Positions 28,643-38,077 of a stretch of DNA of 64,000 nucleotides are shown here, in pieces. Positions within the stretch are counted from its first letter, which is position 1. Every line of letters starts with the position of its first letter. A model generated the notes under the pieces. That model ran no database searches, had not been told where the DNA came from, and saw only the letters and a program-made list of their open reading frames with translations. Position numbers and translations under genes: made by a program. This DNA comes from CAYXDO01 sp964463485 (GTDB lineage Bacteria; Myxococcota; Kuafuiibacteriia; Kuafuiibacteriales; Kuafuiibacteriaceae), in assembly GCA_964463485.1 (NCBI GenBank), contig CAYXDO010000011.1, positions 50,528 to 114,527 of the forward strand, read 5' to 3'.

Positions 28643-30573
28643 AAGGTCACCGCGAGCATCGCCTGAATCGTTTGCGCGATGGTCGTGTCGAGGATCTCCG
28701 GTCTGCCTTCCTCGTTCGTGACTTGACTCTCGAGGCCCGCGAACGGGAACAAGAGCCCGTACTCGAGCCAAGCGTGGAACCCGTCGTCGGTCGAATAGAA
28801 GATTTTGAGATCACCTTCGAGGCCGAGGTTTGCGTCCGCGGCATGAGAGGCCGACGGGGTCGACTCCGCGAACATCGCACGCGAATAGACGAAGTCAGCC
28901 CGTAAGCCAAATCCCTCCGTGAGGTTGTACTGGACCCCCGGTCGAACGACGATCGCATCCGTGATCATGCCGACCAGCTGCCGCCACAAGATGAGATCGA
29001 CCTTGAAGTCCGGGTCGAAGCGATAATTGTTGATCGCACTGTCCGAGCCCGTGGCGTACTGCGCGCCATCCCAAGAACCTGGTACGGGTGCTGAGTCGGT
29101 CAGCGGTCTAACGCCCCAGCCGGGGGCCTTGTCGCCCGAGGCCACCGCAACGAGCAAGCGGAGGGTGAGCGCGTCGTGCAACAGTTTGTACTCGGCGTTG
29201 GCCGCGCCGCCCCACTGGAGGATGTCCACGGCCGGCTCGCTGGCGCCGATGCCGCCGGCGATCTTTGGATTACCGATGGTTCCTGCGATCAGCGCGCCTT
29301 CGAGCTCGAGCTTCAACTTGGCCCGAATGAGCTTGAACCAGAGCGATCCTGCAAAGGCCTCGGCATCGCGAACGATGAGATCGCCTTCGGACGACTGGCT
29401 GTTCGGGTCAGCCGAGGCGTAGTAGTTCGCGGCATCGAGGGCCTGAGTTCGGTACACCAAATAGGTCCCGTAGTTGACCACCGCCTGGTCGTTCTCGAGC
29501 TTCTCTCGAATCTGCTGGTCATCGTCGCGGCGGGCAACGGCGAGGATGAACTGATCGACGTCGTCGCGCTGGTCGCGATCGAAGGGCTGCCCTTGAGGGC
29601 TGCCGTAGAAGCCGGAGGTCGGTCCGCTCACCGTCCAGTCGAACGCGGGCACGATGAAGTGATTTGCGATCTTGGTCACGAACATGATCCGATCGTTGGA
29701 GTCGCCATAGTCGTCATCGAGCTCGTCGCCTGGATTGGCCAGAATGCCGAGCCCGAAGCTCGAGGGCATGCGACCCACGCGGATTTGACCGAGCGGAGTG
29801 AGGATCTCGGCCCACACTCGCCGAACCCGGACCGAGTCGAACAGCGCGTTCACACCGTCGGACGGAGGATGCTGCGACTGTGAAAAAGCCAAGAGCGGAA
29901 CGCTATCGCTCTGTGGGAATCCGTCGGGCGTCGACCCGAGCACGAGGTTGTCGAGGACATCGATCTGAGTCTTGATTTTGATGTCTTCGTAAACGTTGAA
30001 GACTGGATTCAGACGCAAACGCATGTTTGCACCACCGAGGCTCGAGCCCGCGCCGCGCACCTCCGCACATCCTCGACCCTTCACGGGATCGGGATCGTCC
30101 GTCCCAGAATCGGTATTGCACAGCGGAACCGGCGGTGAGTATCCCGGCGAAAAGGGACCGAACTCCACTCCCTTCTCCTTCCCCACGCCCCGATTTCGCC
30201 GGTAGGTGCCGAGATCGAGGTTCTTGAAGAAGTCATATCGGAAGCGAAAGTACCCGTGGAGGTCGAGGAAGTTGACTTCCGGCTTCACGGGCTCTTCCCA
30301 CTTCCACTCCTCCTCGGACCACTGTTGGTCGTTGGCCGGTGGGTTTTTGGCGGCATCCGCGGCGAGCTCTCCGCGAAGCTCCTCGAGCAGCTGCGCCTTC
30401 AGCTCCGCCGCGACTTTCCCACGCAGCTCGGCCTCGAGCTCCGACGCAATCGACTTTTTCAGCGCCTCACGATCGGCAGAGGAGGTGCTCGTCTGAGCGC
30501 TCACCGAGCTGGCGACGAAGACCGCGCTGATCGAAAGGGCGGCGATGGAAATGGATCGGGCATTCGGACTCAT
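28639..30573 (-). CDS. Outer-membrane beta-barrel-like protein (myxobacterial family), paralogue 1
   Basis: 644 residues from ATG 30573 (nine codons inside the longest frame, giving a proper signal peptide ending SSVSAQT). After the signal, an Ala/Glu/Lys coiled-coil-like segment (ALKKSIASELEAELRGKVAA) is followed by alternating amphipathic strands (DLHGYFRFRYDFFKNLDLGT, LEGALIAGTIG, VVRPGVQYNLTEGFGLRADF) and a C-terminal AVTF, typical of outer-membrane barrels. It resembles the family annotated TIGR04551 in myxobacteria, which is my recollection and not checked. It is 36 bp after a clear paralogue (30610-32445). Confidence 0.78.
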   Translation of the reverse strand: MSPNARSISIAALSISAVFVASSVSAQTSTSSADREALKKSIASELEAELRGKVAAELKAQLLEELRGELAADAAKNPPANDQQWSEEEWKWEEPVKPEVNFLDLHGYFRFRYDFFKNLDLGTYRRNRGVGKEKGVEFGPFSPGYSPPVPLCNTDSGTDDPDPVKGRGCAEVRGAGSSLGGANMRLRLNPVFNVYEDIKIKTQIDVLDNLVLGSTPDGFPQSDSVPLLAFSQSQHPPSDGVNALFDSVRVRRVWAEILTPLGQIRVGRMPSSFGLGILANPGDELDDDYGDSNDRIMFVTKIANHFIVPAFDWTVSGPTSGFYGSPQGQPFDRDQRDDVDQFILAVARRDDDQQIREKLENDQAVVNYGTYLVYRTQALDAANYYASADPNSQSSEGDLIVRDAEAFAGSLWFKLIRAKLKLELEGALIAGTIGNPKIAGGIGASEPAVDILQWGGAANAEYKLLHDALTLRLLVAVASGDKAPGWGVRPLTDSAPVPGSWDGAQYATGSDSAINNYRFDPDFKVDLILWRQLVGMITDAIVVRPGVQYNLTEGFGLRADFVYSRAMFAESTPSASHAADANLGLEGDLKIFYSTDDGFHAWLEYGLLFPFAGLESQVTNEEGRPEILDTTIAQTIQAMLAVTF

Positions 30574-30609
30574 TCGGAGCTCCCGTTTGTGGGCGTACAT
30601 CGTCTCGTC

Positions 30610-32445
30610 TCAGAAGGTGACGGCGAGCGTCGCCTCGATGGTCTGGGCGGCGGAGGCCTCGAGGACCTCCTTGGCGCCGCCGCGGGTGATCTGTGAGTTC
30701 AGGCCTGCGAGCGGAAACAGCACGCCGTATTCGAGCGCGGCGACGAAGTTTTCGCTCTCGTAGAAGAGTTTTGCGTCGAGCTCCACGCCGAGATCGTGCG
30801 TTGGATCGAAGCTCCCCGACGGTGTGGAGGCAGCAAACATGGCGCGCGAGTAGATCGCATCGAGCCTCGCACCGAGCCCCTTGGTGAGGTTGTATTGCAC
30901 GCCGGGCTTCACAATCAACGCGTCGGTGACGGCACCGACGAGCTGCCGCCAGAGGATCCGGTCGACGCGAAAATCCGGATTGAAGCGATAATTCGTCACA
31001 TCTCCGTCCAAATCCTGGGGGCCATCGAAGTCACCGGCCTTCGGTGTGCGTCCTTCCTGGCGGGAGCGAACACCGAGGCCAGGAGCACGGTCACCGGCCG
31101 CCGCTGCCAGCAGCAGCCGAAGGGTCAGGCTGTCTCCAAGAAGGCGATACTCAGTCGTGGCCGCAGCTCCTACGGCGAGCACGTCGACGTTGCGCTCGGA
31201 CCCTTCAAAATGGTCCTCGCGATACGACCCGAACGTCCCCACCAGCTCCGCCTCGAGCTCGAGGTCACCCGCCGCGAGTCGTCCCCAGAGCGAAGCCATG
31301 AAGAGCTCCGCATCACGAGCAAAAAGTGTGTTGGTGGTCGCCGAGTCCTTGGGCTCCTCGCTCGGCGATTCGAAGGTCTGCGTCTCGTAGATCGCATAGG
31401 CCCCGTAGTCGATCACCGTCTCTCCGCGCGCTCGCGCGGCCGCCTCGCGGCCCTCGGAGTCGCCTTTGGCCACGATGAGCACGTAGCGATCGACGTCGTC
31501 GCGTTGGTCTCGATCGAACGGTTGGCCGAAGAGCTCTCCAGGGTTGGCCGACGTTGGCCCCGACGCGCCCCACTCGAAAGCAGGCATGACGTAATAACCG
31601 CCGATCTTGGTGGCGAACATGAGTCGGTCGACGGTGTCCCCGTCGTTGGCGTCGAGGTCCGATCCGGACGAAGAGAGCAACCCGAGCCCGAAGTGACTCG
31701 GCATGCGACCCGCGCGGATCTGTCCCAGCGAGGTCGTGATCTCGGCCCACACTCGCTTCACGCGAATCGAATCCGCGAGCGCGTTGATCCCGTTCGAAGG
31801 CCAGAGCTGTGTTTGTGAGAAAGCGAGCAACGGAACGGTATCGTTCTTCGGAAAGCCGTCCGGCGTGGACCCCAGCACCAAGCGATCGAACACATCGATC
31901 TGTGTGCGGATTCGAACGTCTTCGTACACGTCCAAGGTCGGCTCCAGCCGGAAGCGAAGGTTCGCACCGGCCAGCGTCTGATCTGGACCTCGCGCCTGTT
32001 CGCACTCCGGATTCGTAGAACAGATCGGGACGGGCGCGACCACCCCCGCGGCAAACGGCCCCACCGGCCCGTCGTCGGCGTCTGCTGCGTACGTGCCCAG
32101 ATCGAGCCGATGAAAGAGCGAATATCGAAAGCGCAAATAGCCGTCGAACGACAGGAACCCGAGCCCTTTGGTGTCCGGCTCTTCCCACTTCCATCGTTCG
32201 GCATCGAACGGCGACGGCGTCGCCTCCTGCTTCGCGAGCTCTGCCTTGGCCTCAGCGCGGACCTGTTCGAGGAGCTCGGCTTCGAGCTTCTTCTGCACTT
32301 CCGATCGAATCCCGTCGAGCTCCTCCTGAGACAAGGAGCCGGGCTCTGCCGTTTGAGCGAACGCGTGCGAACAGATCGACAGCGAACAGATCGACAGCGA
32401 GCAGATCGACAGCGCAACCAGCGACGTCAGGGCCGGAACGCGCAT
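30610..32445 (-). CDS. Outer-membrane beta-barrel-like protein, paralogue 2
   Basis: 611 residues from ATG 32445; a GTG at 32463 is an alternative. The domain plan is the same as in paralogue 1: signal peptide, coiled-coil-like segment (RSEVQKKLEAELLEQV), then strands sharing motifs with paralogue 1 (LGSTPDGFPKND, RVKRVWAEITTSLGQIRAGRMPS shortened here, FDRDQRDDVDRYVLIVA, KPGVQYNLTKGLGARLD) and the same AVTF end. The signal peptide is odd: its hydrophobic core contains three copies of a five-residue unit (SLSIC). Two adjacent paralogues suggest tandem duplication. The function is unknown; a channel or assembly role at the outer membrane is inference. Confidence 0.78.
   Translation of the reverse strand: MRVPALTSLVALSICSLSICSLSICSHAFAQTAEPGSLSQEELDGIRSEVQKKLEAELLEQVRAEAKAELAKQEATPSPFDAERWKWEEPDTKGLGFLSFDGYLRFRYSLFHRLDLGTYAADADDGPVGPFAAGVVAPVPICSTNPECEQARGPDQTLAGANLRFRLEPTLDVYEDVRIRTQIDVFDRLVLGSTPDGFPKNDTVPLLAFSQTQLWPSNGINALADSIRVKRVWAEITTSLGQIRAGRMPSHFGLGLLSSSGSDLDANDGDTVDRLMFATKIGGYYVMPAFEWGASGPTSANPGELFGQPFDRDQRDDVDRYVLIVAKGDSEGREAAARARGETVIDYGAYAIYETQTFESPSEEPKDSATTNTLFARDAELFMASLWGRLAAGDLELEAELVGTFGSYREDHFEGSERNVDVLAVGAAATTEYRLLGDSLTLRLLLAAAAGDRAPGLGVRSRQEGRTPKAGDFDGPQDLDGDVTNYRFNPDFRVDRILWRQLVGAVTDALIVKPGVQYNLTKGLGARLDAIYSRAMFAASTPSGSFDPTHDLGVELDAKLFYESENFVAALEYGVLFPLAGLNSQITRGGAKEVLEASAAQTIEATLAVTF
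32371..32415. repeat. Three 15-bp tandem repeats in the signal peptide of paralogue 2
   Basis: ACAGATCGACAGCGA occurs at 32371-32385 and 32386-32400, and as a variant (GCAGATCGACAGCGC) at 32401-32415. Read on the minus strand each unit encodes five residues (S-L-S-I-C), so copy number sets the length of the signal peptide's hydrophobic core. Confidence 0.95.
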
Positions 32446-32456
32446 CCTTGCGGCGC

Positions 32457-32864
32457 TTAGCACGCCGACTTCGGCTTCTCAACCAACTCGACCAGAACTC
32501 CGTTCATCGACTTCGGATGGACGAACGCCACTCTGCTCCCGCCGGCGCCCGGCGTGGGCTTCGTGTTGGTCATGGTCACGCCCCGGCTCGTCAGGCGCTC
32601 CATCTCGGACACGACGTCGGTGACCTCGAAGCACACGTGGTGCAGACCCTCGCCTCGCTTCTCGATCGAACGCGCGATCGACGCGTCGGGTCGCGCGGGC
32701 GACACGAGCTCGAGGTGAGCGTCGCCGATCGGAAAGAACGCGACCCGCGCCCCTTCGGAGTCCACGTGCTCGACCCGTTCGAGCTCCAGGCCGAGCTTGT
32801 CTCGAAAGGCCTCGATCGCGGCTTCGAGATCGGAAACCGCGATGGCCACGTGATCCAACTTCAT
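32457..32864 (-). CDS. mce: Methylmalonyl-CoA epimerase (VOC superfamily)
   Basis: 135 residues from ATG 32864; longer in-frame starts add an Arg-rich stretch and overlap the divergent kinase gene, and 135 residues is the family's normal length. It interconverts (R)- and (S)-methylmalonyl-CoA in propionate and branched-chain metabolism. Vicinal-oxygen-chelate metal ligands appear as KLDHVAIAV (His), GDAHLELV (His and Glu), HHVCFEV (His) and VLVELVEK (Glu). It is next to the outer-membrane gene pair but probably unrelated to it. Confidence 0.9.
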   Translation of the reverse strand: MKLDHVAIAVSDLEAAIEAFRDKLGLELERVEHVDSEGARVAFFPIGDAHLELVSPARPDASIARSIEKRGEGLHHVCFEVTDVVSEMERLTSRGVTMTNTKPTPGAGGSRVAFVHPKSMNGVLVELVEKPKSAC

Positions 32865-32897
32865 GACAGGTCGCTCGCACGTGAGGCCGTGCCTGTC
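32865..32897. promoter_or_regulatory. Dyad in the divergent mce/kinase intergenic region
   Basis: GACAGG (32865-32870) and CCTGTC (32892-32897) form an inverted repeat enclosing a second one, GCAC/GTGC (32877-32880 and 32889-32892). It sits in the 83-bp gap between divergent mce and the kinase operon and could be an operator for either. This is only a dyad; no known regulator consensus was recognised. Confidence 0.25.
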
Positions 32898-32947
32898 GAG
32901 CGATCGAACGACCTGCGTCCGAGAGAGCGACTTGGAGCTTGAACCTG

Positions 32948-34939
32948 TTGGAAGACAAGGCAACAATCCTCCCGCCAATGCCTCAGGGTAGCCCGCCGAT
33001 CGGCGTCACGGATACCGACCTCGGTCGGAACGACGCGCAGCTCCCCGAGCGATTGGGGCCCTTCCGCATCCGCGGCATGCTCGGCAAAGGAGGCATGGGT
33101 GTCGTTCTGGACGCGCTCGACCCCTCGGGTCGCGCGGTGGCGCTGAAGCTCGCCCGACCCCAAGGAGACCCCGAGCGCACAAATTTGGTGGTCAAACGAT
33201 TTCTGCGGGAGTGCCAGATCCTACGCCAGCTCGACCACCCCTCCATCGTCAAGCTCGTCGACGCAGGAGACCTCGACGGGCTGCTCTACTTGGCGATGGA
33301 ACGGATCGAAGGCGTGAGTCTGTTGGCCATTCGCAGAAAGGGCCCGATCGACTTCGAAATGGCCGTCGCCCTTGGCGCTCAGCTCAGCGACGCGCTCGGG
33401 CACATGCACGATCACGGCGTTTTGCACCGCGACATCAAACCCGCGAACATCCTCGTCGACACCTCGGGCAAGCCGGTGATTACGGACTTCGGCATCTCCA
33501 GCGTGGAAGGGGCCCAAGGCATCACCCGTCACGGAGACCTCCTCGGTAGCCCCGGCTTCATGCCACCCGAGGTGACTCAGGGGCAGCCCCAAACTCAGCA
33601 GGGCGACCAATTCGCGCTGGGCCGGGTGATCTTCGAGCTCATCGCTCGCGGACCCCCACCAAAGCTCCCCCTGAATGCACCGATCCTCCAGCTGCTCGCA
33701 GCCAGCCTGAAAATCGATTGGACACGCTACCCGCCCGAGCAGGAATGGCAGGGGCTCCGGCCCGTGCTGGAGCGGATGCTCGCGACCAAGCCCAACGATC
33801 GCTTCGGCACCGCTCAGGAAGCCCGCGACGCCTTCAGCGCCTTGCGCTTGGGCGATCTGGGTGACTTCGACACGATCTCCGAACGCGTCGGACGCCTCGA
33901 GCTCGCCCCAGATCACCCGTGGGCGGCCGAGCAGCCGCCTCCCCAAGCCGCTCCAGTCGTTACGACACGGCGTCCCGCCTCGTCGGAGCTGCTCCTCGAC
34001 CTCGATCGGCCAGCTGGGGAACGCGAGATCGCCGACCCTTCGGAGAGTGCGGAGCGCCCGGTGCCCGAAGGGTTCCCGTTTCCGCCCACGGGGCGGCTCG
34101 AGGCGCCCCTCACGGAGTCCGATACCAACCCAGGGGAAGAGCCTCCGAAGCGAAAACTCGAGAACCCATGGGTCAAGAACGATGAGTCCCATCGGGGTCA
34201 GGATCTCGCCACGACTCTCCCGGAGGTCCCTCATGAGTCCGAGGCGGAGACCAAGCGACCCGGCACCCTCAAGCTCGGCGCCCTCGACCGTCGCCATGCG
34301 CCCACCGCCGGTAAGCCCCTCGCAGAGATCGTGGCGACCATGGGTCAAGCAGCCAACGCTCCACCCCAGGGTGCCTCGGCTCCCAAGGGCCCCGTGTTGG
34401 TACCTCCGACCGTCACGCCCTCGGAGAAGGTCGAGGTCGCTCGCCTCCAAGCCCAGCTTCAGCAACTCAAAGACCAACTCACCGAGGCCCGCAAAGCCCA
34501 CAAGCCCGCCGGCCTCGACAAACGCATCGTCGCCGCGGTCGGTGTCGCCGCCCTCGTCCTCGGTCTCGTCGGGGGATGGCTCGCCAAACCCTCCGTGTAC
34601 CCGGTACCTATCGTAGTGCTCACTCCGAGCCGGTCCCCGACCGAGCCCGCGTTCGTATTCAAAGGCGGCGAGAAAAAACAGCTGACCGAAACTCAGCTTC
34701 GAGACGCCTGGACCTACCTCGGGAGCGCCAAGGGCTACCTCGAAAAACAGGACTTCACGAGCGCCGAGCGCTACCTCAAGATCTGCATCGAAGACACCGA
34801 CCTCGCCGAATGCCACCGCACCCTGGCCGCCCTGTACGCGTTGACAGGCAACCCTGCGGCTCGCGCGCACTTGATGGTCTACGTAAACTCCGCCCCCGAT
34901 TCCGCCGACGCCGCGCGAATCCGTGAGGCCCTCGAGTGA
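32948..34939 (+). CDS. Transmembrane Ser/Thr protein kinase with extracytoplasmic TPR-like domain
   Basis: About 663 residues from TTG 32948, preceded at about 10 nt by GGAG; TTG 32939 and ATG 32978 are alternatives. Gly loop LGKGGMGVV, Lys67 (AVALKLA), HRDIKPANIL (160-162) and DFG (180-182) mark an active Hanks kinase. A Pro/Glu-rich linker (~300-480), a short coiled coil (VARLQAQLQQLKDQLTEARK), one membrane helix (IVAAVGVAALVLGLVGGWL), and an extracytoplasmic region with a TPR-like pair (DAWTYLGSAKGYLEKQDFTS onward) follow. It is first in an operon with an oxidoreductase, a glycosyltransferase and a deacetylase, so it may control glycan synthesis. Confidence 0.92.
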   Translation: MEDKATILPPMPQGSPPIGVTDTDLGRNDAQLPERLGPFRIRGMLGKGGMGVVLDALDPSGRAVALKLARPQGDPERTNLVVKRFLRECQILRQLDHPSIVKLVDAGDLDGLLYLAMERIEGVSLLAIRRKGPIDFEMAVALGAQLSDALGHMHDHGVLHRDIKPANILVDTSGKPVITDFGISSVEGAQGITRHGDLLGSPGFMPPEVTQGQPQTQQGDQFALGRVIFELIARGPPPKLPLNAPILQLLAASLKIDWTRYPPEQEWQGLRPVLERMLATKPNDRFGTAQEARDAFSALRLGDLGDFDTISERVGRLELAPDHPWAAEQPPPQAAPVVTTRRPASSELLLDLDRPAGEREIADPSESAERPVPEGFPFPPTGRLEAPLTESDTNPGEEPPKRKLENPWVKNDESHRGQDLATTLPEVPHESEAETKRPGTLKLGALDRRHAPTAGKPLAEIVATMGQAANAPPQGASAPKGPVLVPPTVTPSEKVEVARLQAQLQQLKDQLTEARKAHKPAGLDKRIVAAVGVAALVLGLVGGWLAKPSVYPVPIVVLTPSRSPTEPAFVFKGGEKKQLTETQLRDAWTYLGSAKGYLEKQDFTSAERYLKICIEDTDLAECHRTLAALYALTGNPAARAHLMVYVNSAPDSADAARIREALE

Positions 34940-36276
34940 CCGACTCGACTCCCGTTCCCACACTCATTCTCGGCGCAGGGCTCACCGGACTCTCGTGCGC
35001 TGATCACCTTGGCGACCCGAGCCGCTACCGACTCATCGAAAAACATCCCACTCACGTGGGCGGATTGGCCAAGACGCTCGTGCGTCCGCACGGTTTTCTG
35101 TGTGACGGCACGGGTCACTGGCTGCACCTCGCGACCGAGGACATGCGCCGTTACGTGGACGAAATCCTCGGCGACAATCTCTCCCCACGCGAGCGCCGCG
35201 CTCGGATCTACTCAAAAGGCGTGTTCACGCTCTACCCGTTCCAAGCCAACACCTTCGGGCTCCCCAAAGAAGTGGTCGCCGAGTGTCTCCTGGGACTCGT
35301 CCGCGCCAAATACGAGGAGAAGCTTCCGCCCCCCGAAAACTACGAGCAATGGATTCGGAAGGAATTCGGTGAAGGCATCGCCAAGCACTTCATGTTTCCG
35401 TACAACCGGAAAATCTACGGCGTGCCTCTGTCGACCCTCTCCGCCGGCTTCGCCGAGCGATACGTGCCAAGACCCTCCGTCGAAGCCGTGATCAACGGTG
35501 CGCTCGGACTCTCCAAAGAGGCGCTCGGTTACAACGCTCGCTTCGTCTACCCGCGCTCCGGAGGCATCGGAGCGCTCTCCGAGGGCATCCACAAGAAACT
35601 CGGAAGAAAGGCGGAGCACGCACGGACCCCCACTGCCATCGACCTCGTTCGAAGGACTGCGACCTTGAACGGCGGTGAGCTCGTCTCATTCACCTCGCTG
35701 GTCAACACGATCCCGCTCCCAGAGCTCGTCCAACTCGCCGCTCGCGGAAATCCAAGCTCCGTGCCCGAACACATCGTCGACGCCGCGGCGCGCCTGCGGG
35801 CCAACTCGGTCCTCTACTTCGACGTGGCGATCCGCGGCACACCCCAGGAACACCAGGACTACCACTGGATCTACTTCCCCGAGCTCGATCTGCCTTTCTA
35901 CCGCGTGGGCTCCTACTCAGCCGTCGAACGAACCCTGGCGCCCAAAGGGCATCGAAGTTATTACGTCGAAATCTCCCAAGTCGGCGACCTCGACCCATCC
36001 CACTTCGAGCAGCCGGTGATCGAAGGGCTCAAACGCGTAGGTATCCTCGAGGACGAGCGGGATCTCGTCTTCATGATTCCCAACGTGCTGTCACCAGCGT
36101 ATGTGCTCGTCGATCATGCCTACGAAGCCGCCCGCAAGTCGATCCTCGATTTTCTCGCGACCTTCCCGGTGATGACGGTCGGGCGCTACGGCCGCTGGCA
36201 ATACAACGCGATGGAAGACGCGCTGCGCGAAGGAAAGGAATCCGCCCGGTGGTCCGCCGAGAGAGCCCGAACCTGA
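34936..36276 (+). CDS. FAD-dependent oxidoreductase, UDP-galactopyranose-mutase/protoporphyrinogen-oxidase-like
   Basis: 446 residues from GTG 34936, overlapping the kinase stop by 4 nt. The N-terminal dinucleotide-binding motif is TLILGAGLTGLSCADHL with the following acidic end of beta-2 (YRLIEKHPTHVGGL). FPYNRKIYG and later LYFDVAIRG/YSAVERTL fit the amine-oxidase/UGM-like superfamily. Members in polysaccharide clusters remodel nucleotide sugars, but the substrate is not evident here. The downstream GT2 and deacetylase support a role in a surface or secreted glycan. Confidence 0.82.
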   Translation: MTDSTPVPTLILGAGLTGLSCADHLGDPSRYRLIEKHPTHVGGLAKTLVRPHGFLCDGTGHWLHLATEDMRRYVDEILGDNLSPRERRARIYSKGVFTLYPFQANTFGLPKEVVAECLLGLVRAKYEEKLPPPENYEQWIRKEFGEGIAKHFMFPYNRKIYGVPLSTLSAGFAERYVPRPSVEAVINGALGLSKEALGYNARFVYPRSGGIGALSEGIHKKLGRKAEHARTPTAIDLVRRTATLNGGELVSFTSLVNTIPLPELVQLAARGNPSSVPEHIVDAAARLRANSVLYFDVAIRGTPQEHQDYHWIYFPELDLPFYRVGSYSAVERTLAPKGHRSYYVEISQVGDLDPSHFEQPVIEGLKRVGILEDERDLVFMIPNVLSPAYVLVDHAYEAARKSILDFLATFPVMTVGRYGRWQYNAMEDALREGKESARWSAERART

Positions 36277-37082
36277 GTCAGGCCGCGCCGCAAGCTGCGG
36301 AGCCCTCCGCGAATGCGGAGAGTGTCGAGCGTGCGGAGCCCCTCCGCGCCGCACCAGAGGCTCCGGTGATGTCGGTCGTCATCCCCGTCTACAACGAAGC
36401 TCGCATCGTCGAAGGCTCGATCCGAGAGCTCGACGCGCGGCTCAAGAAATTAGGCCGCCCCTACGAAATCATCGTCGCCGAAAACGGCAGCAAGGACGAG
36501 ACCGCCGAGATCGTTCGCGAGCTGTGCGCCGAGCTTCCCAACGTGAAGCTCATCCAAACCGGGGAGCCAAACTATGGCAAGGCGCTCCGCGCGGGGATCC
36601 TCGCGGCACGAGGCACCTACGTCCACTGCGACGAGATCGACATCTGCGACGTCGACTTCCATCGTCGCGCCGCCGAGCTCCTCGTCGGCGATGACGGGGG
36701 CTTCGAGCTCGTGGTCGGAAGCAAAGTCATGAAAGGCGCTCGTGACCATCGACCGCTCTCGAGACGCCTCGCGACCAAGACCATCAATGGGTTGCTGAGG
36801 ATCAGCTTGGGCTTTCGAGGCACCGACACCCACGGCCTCAAGGCCTTTCGAAAAGCCGCCCTCATGCCCATCGTCGAACAATGTGTCGTCGACCGCGACA
36901 TGTTCGCCAGCGAGCTCGTGATCCGCGCAGAGCGCGCCAAGAAGAGAATCGTCGAAATTCCGTTGAAGCTGGAGGAGAAACGAGAGCCTTCGATCAAACT
37001 CACAAAGAGAGTTCCTCGCGTACTCTCGAACCTGAGTCAGCTCGTCTACGTGATCCGAATTCGACCCGACACCAGGAGCTGA
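36249..37082 (+). CDS. Family 2 glycosyltransferase
   Basis: Up to 277 residues from GTG 36249 (AAGGA upstream, 28-bp overlap with the previous gene); GTG 36366 or ATG 36369, with AGAGG upstream, would remove an Ala/Pro/Glu-rich leader and start at the conserved SVVIPVYNEA. The GT-A fold is shown by VVIPVYNEARIVEGS, VAENGSKDET and the acidic metal site in HCDEIDICDVD. There are no membrane helices, so it resembles dolichol-phosphate-mannose-type synthases without anchor. If the late start is used, the 92-nt gap carries two hairpins with the same GCGGAG/CTCCGC stem (36297-36310 and 36333-36347). Confidence 0.9.
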   Translation: MVRRESPNLSQAAPQAAEPSANAESVERAEPLRAAPEAPVMSVVIPVYNEARIVEGSIRELDARLKKLGRPYEIIVAENGSKDETAEIVRELCAELPNVKLIQTGEPNYGKALRAGILAARGTYVHCDEIDICDVDFHRRAAELLVGDDGGFELVVGSKVMKGARDHRPLSRRLATKTINGLLRISLGFRGTDTHGLKAFRKAALMPIVEQCVVDRDMFASELVIRAERAKKRIVEIPLKLEEKREPSIKLTKRVPRVLSNLSQLVYVIRIRPDTRS

Positions 37083-37135
37083 GCCGAAGTGCCGAACCGT
37101 GACGCGCACCCGAGCGACCGAACCCTGAGAGCCTG

Positions 37136-38077
37136 ATGAAACGCGCGGTCGTCACCCTCGACGTCGACCCATCCTGGGTCTATCGCGGCATTCACGGCCT
37201 GACCGGACCTGAGCTCTCACCCGACCGAGATCCCATCTACACGATCGCACTGCCCCGGTTCTTCGAGCTCCTAGCGGCACCGGCGACTCCGGCGACGCTG
37301 TTCCTCGTGGGTCGCGACCTCCCGACGGCGGCCCCACTCATTCGTCCCGCCCTCGAGCTCGAGCACGAGCTCGCGAGCCACTCGTTTTCGCACGACCACG
37401 CCCTCTCGACCTGGCCCAAAGAGCGAATCGACGCCGAGCTCGACGCGTCCGAGCGCGCGCTCACCGAGGTTTTTGGTATCCGAGTGCGCGGCTTTCGCGC
37501 CCCGGGGTACAACACTTCACCAACTCTCCTCTCGGCCGTCGAGCGTCGGCGATGGTACGACTCGTCTCTGCTTCCAGCTCCCGCCTATTTTCTCGCTCGC
37601 GGAGGCATACTGGCTGTTTACAAGACCCTCGGCCGCCCCAGCCGTTCGCAGCTCGGAGACCCCCGTCAATTCCTAGGCCCGCTCGAACCGTATCGGACCG
37701 TGCCAAGGCACGTCTGGAAATCGGTCGAGCGAGGAGCGCTGGTGGAGCTCCCAATGAGCGTGGACCCGCTCACGCGCGTTCCCATGTTCGGAACCGCCCT
37801 CTCGTCGCTCCCTTCCGCCTTCCTCGACCCCGCTTTGAAACGCACGAGTCGACTCTCCACGGTCGTCCTCGAGTTTCATGCCATCGACTTCCTCGATGAG
37901 TCCGATCACCCGACGCTCAGAGAGTTGGCTCGAAGCCAGAAGGACCTGACCATTTCCTTTGTCGAAAAACAGCGCCGCTACAGCGCCGCCCTCGGCACCC
38001 TGAGAACCGCGGGCGCTCTCTTCACGACGCTGGCCCGCGTCGCCGACACACTCGACGGGATCGGAGCAAGACCGTGA
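37136..38077 (+). CDS. Polysaccharide deacetylase (NodB homology domain)
   Basis: 313 residues. NodB motifs are recognisable: VTLDVDPSW (motif 1 Asp), ELASHSFSHDH (metal-binding His pair, HSxxH type), and VRGFRAPGYN (motif 3). It removes N- or O-acetyl groups from a glycan. No signal peptide is seen, so it may act in the cytoplasm on a lipid-linked or nucleotide sugar, as the neighbouring GT2 would suggest. Its stop overlaps the next gene's start by 4 nt. Confidence 0.9.
   Translation: MKRAVVTLDVDPSWVYRGIHGLTGPELSPDRDPIYTIALPRFFELLAAPATPATLFLVGRDLPTAAPLIRPALELEHELASHSFSHDHALSTWPKERIDAELDASERALTEVFGIRVRGFRAPGYNTSPTLLSAVERRRWYDSSLLPAPAYFLARGGILAVYKTLGRPSRSQLGDPRQFLGPLEPYRTVPRHVWKSVERGALVELPMSVDPLTRVPMFGTALSSLPSAFLDPALKRTSRLSTVVLEFHAIDFLDESDHPTLRELARSQKDLTISFVEKQRRYSAALGTLRTAGALFTTLARVADTLDGIGARP

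Noticed and set aside
28520..28771. 83-codon reading of the LptM-like frame from 28771
   Set aside because: The first half is Arg-rich sequence antisense in phase to the outer-membrane protein gene; only the lipobox part from about 28642 looks real.
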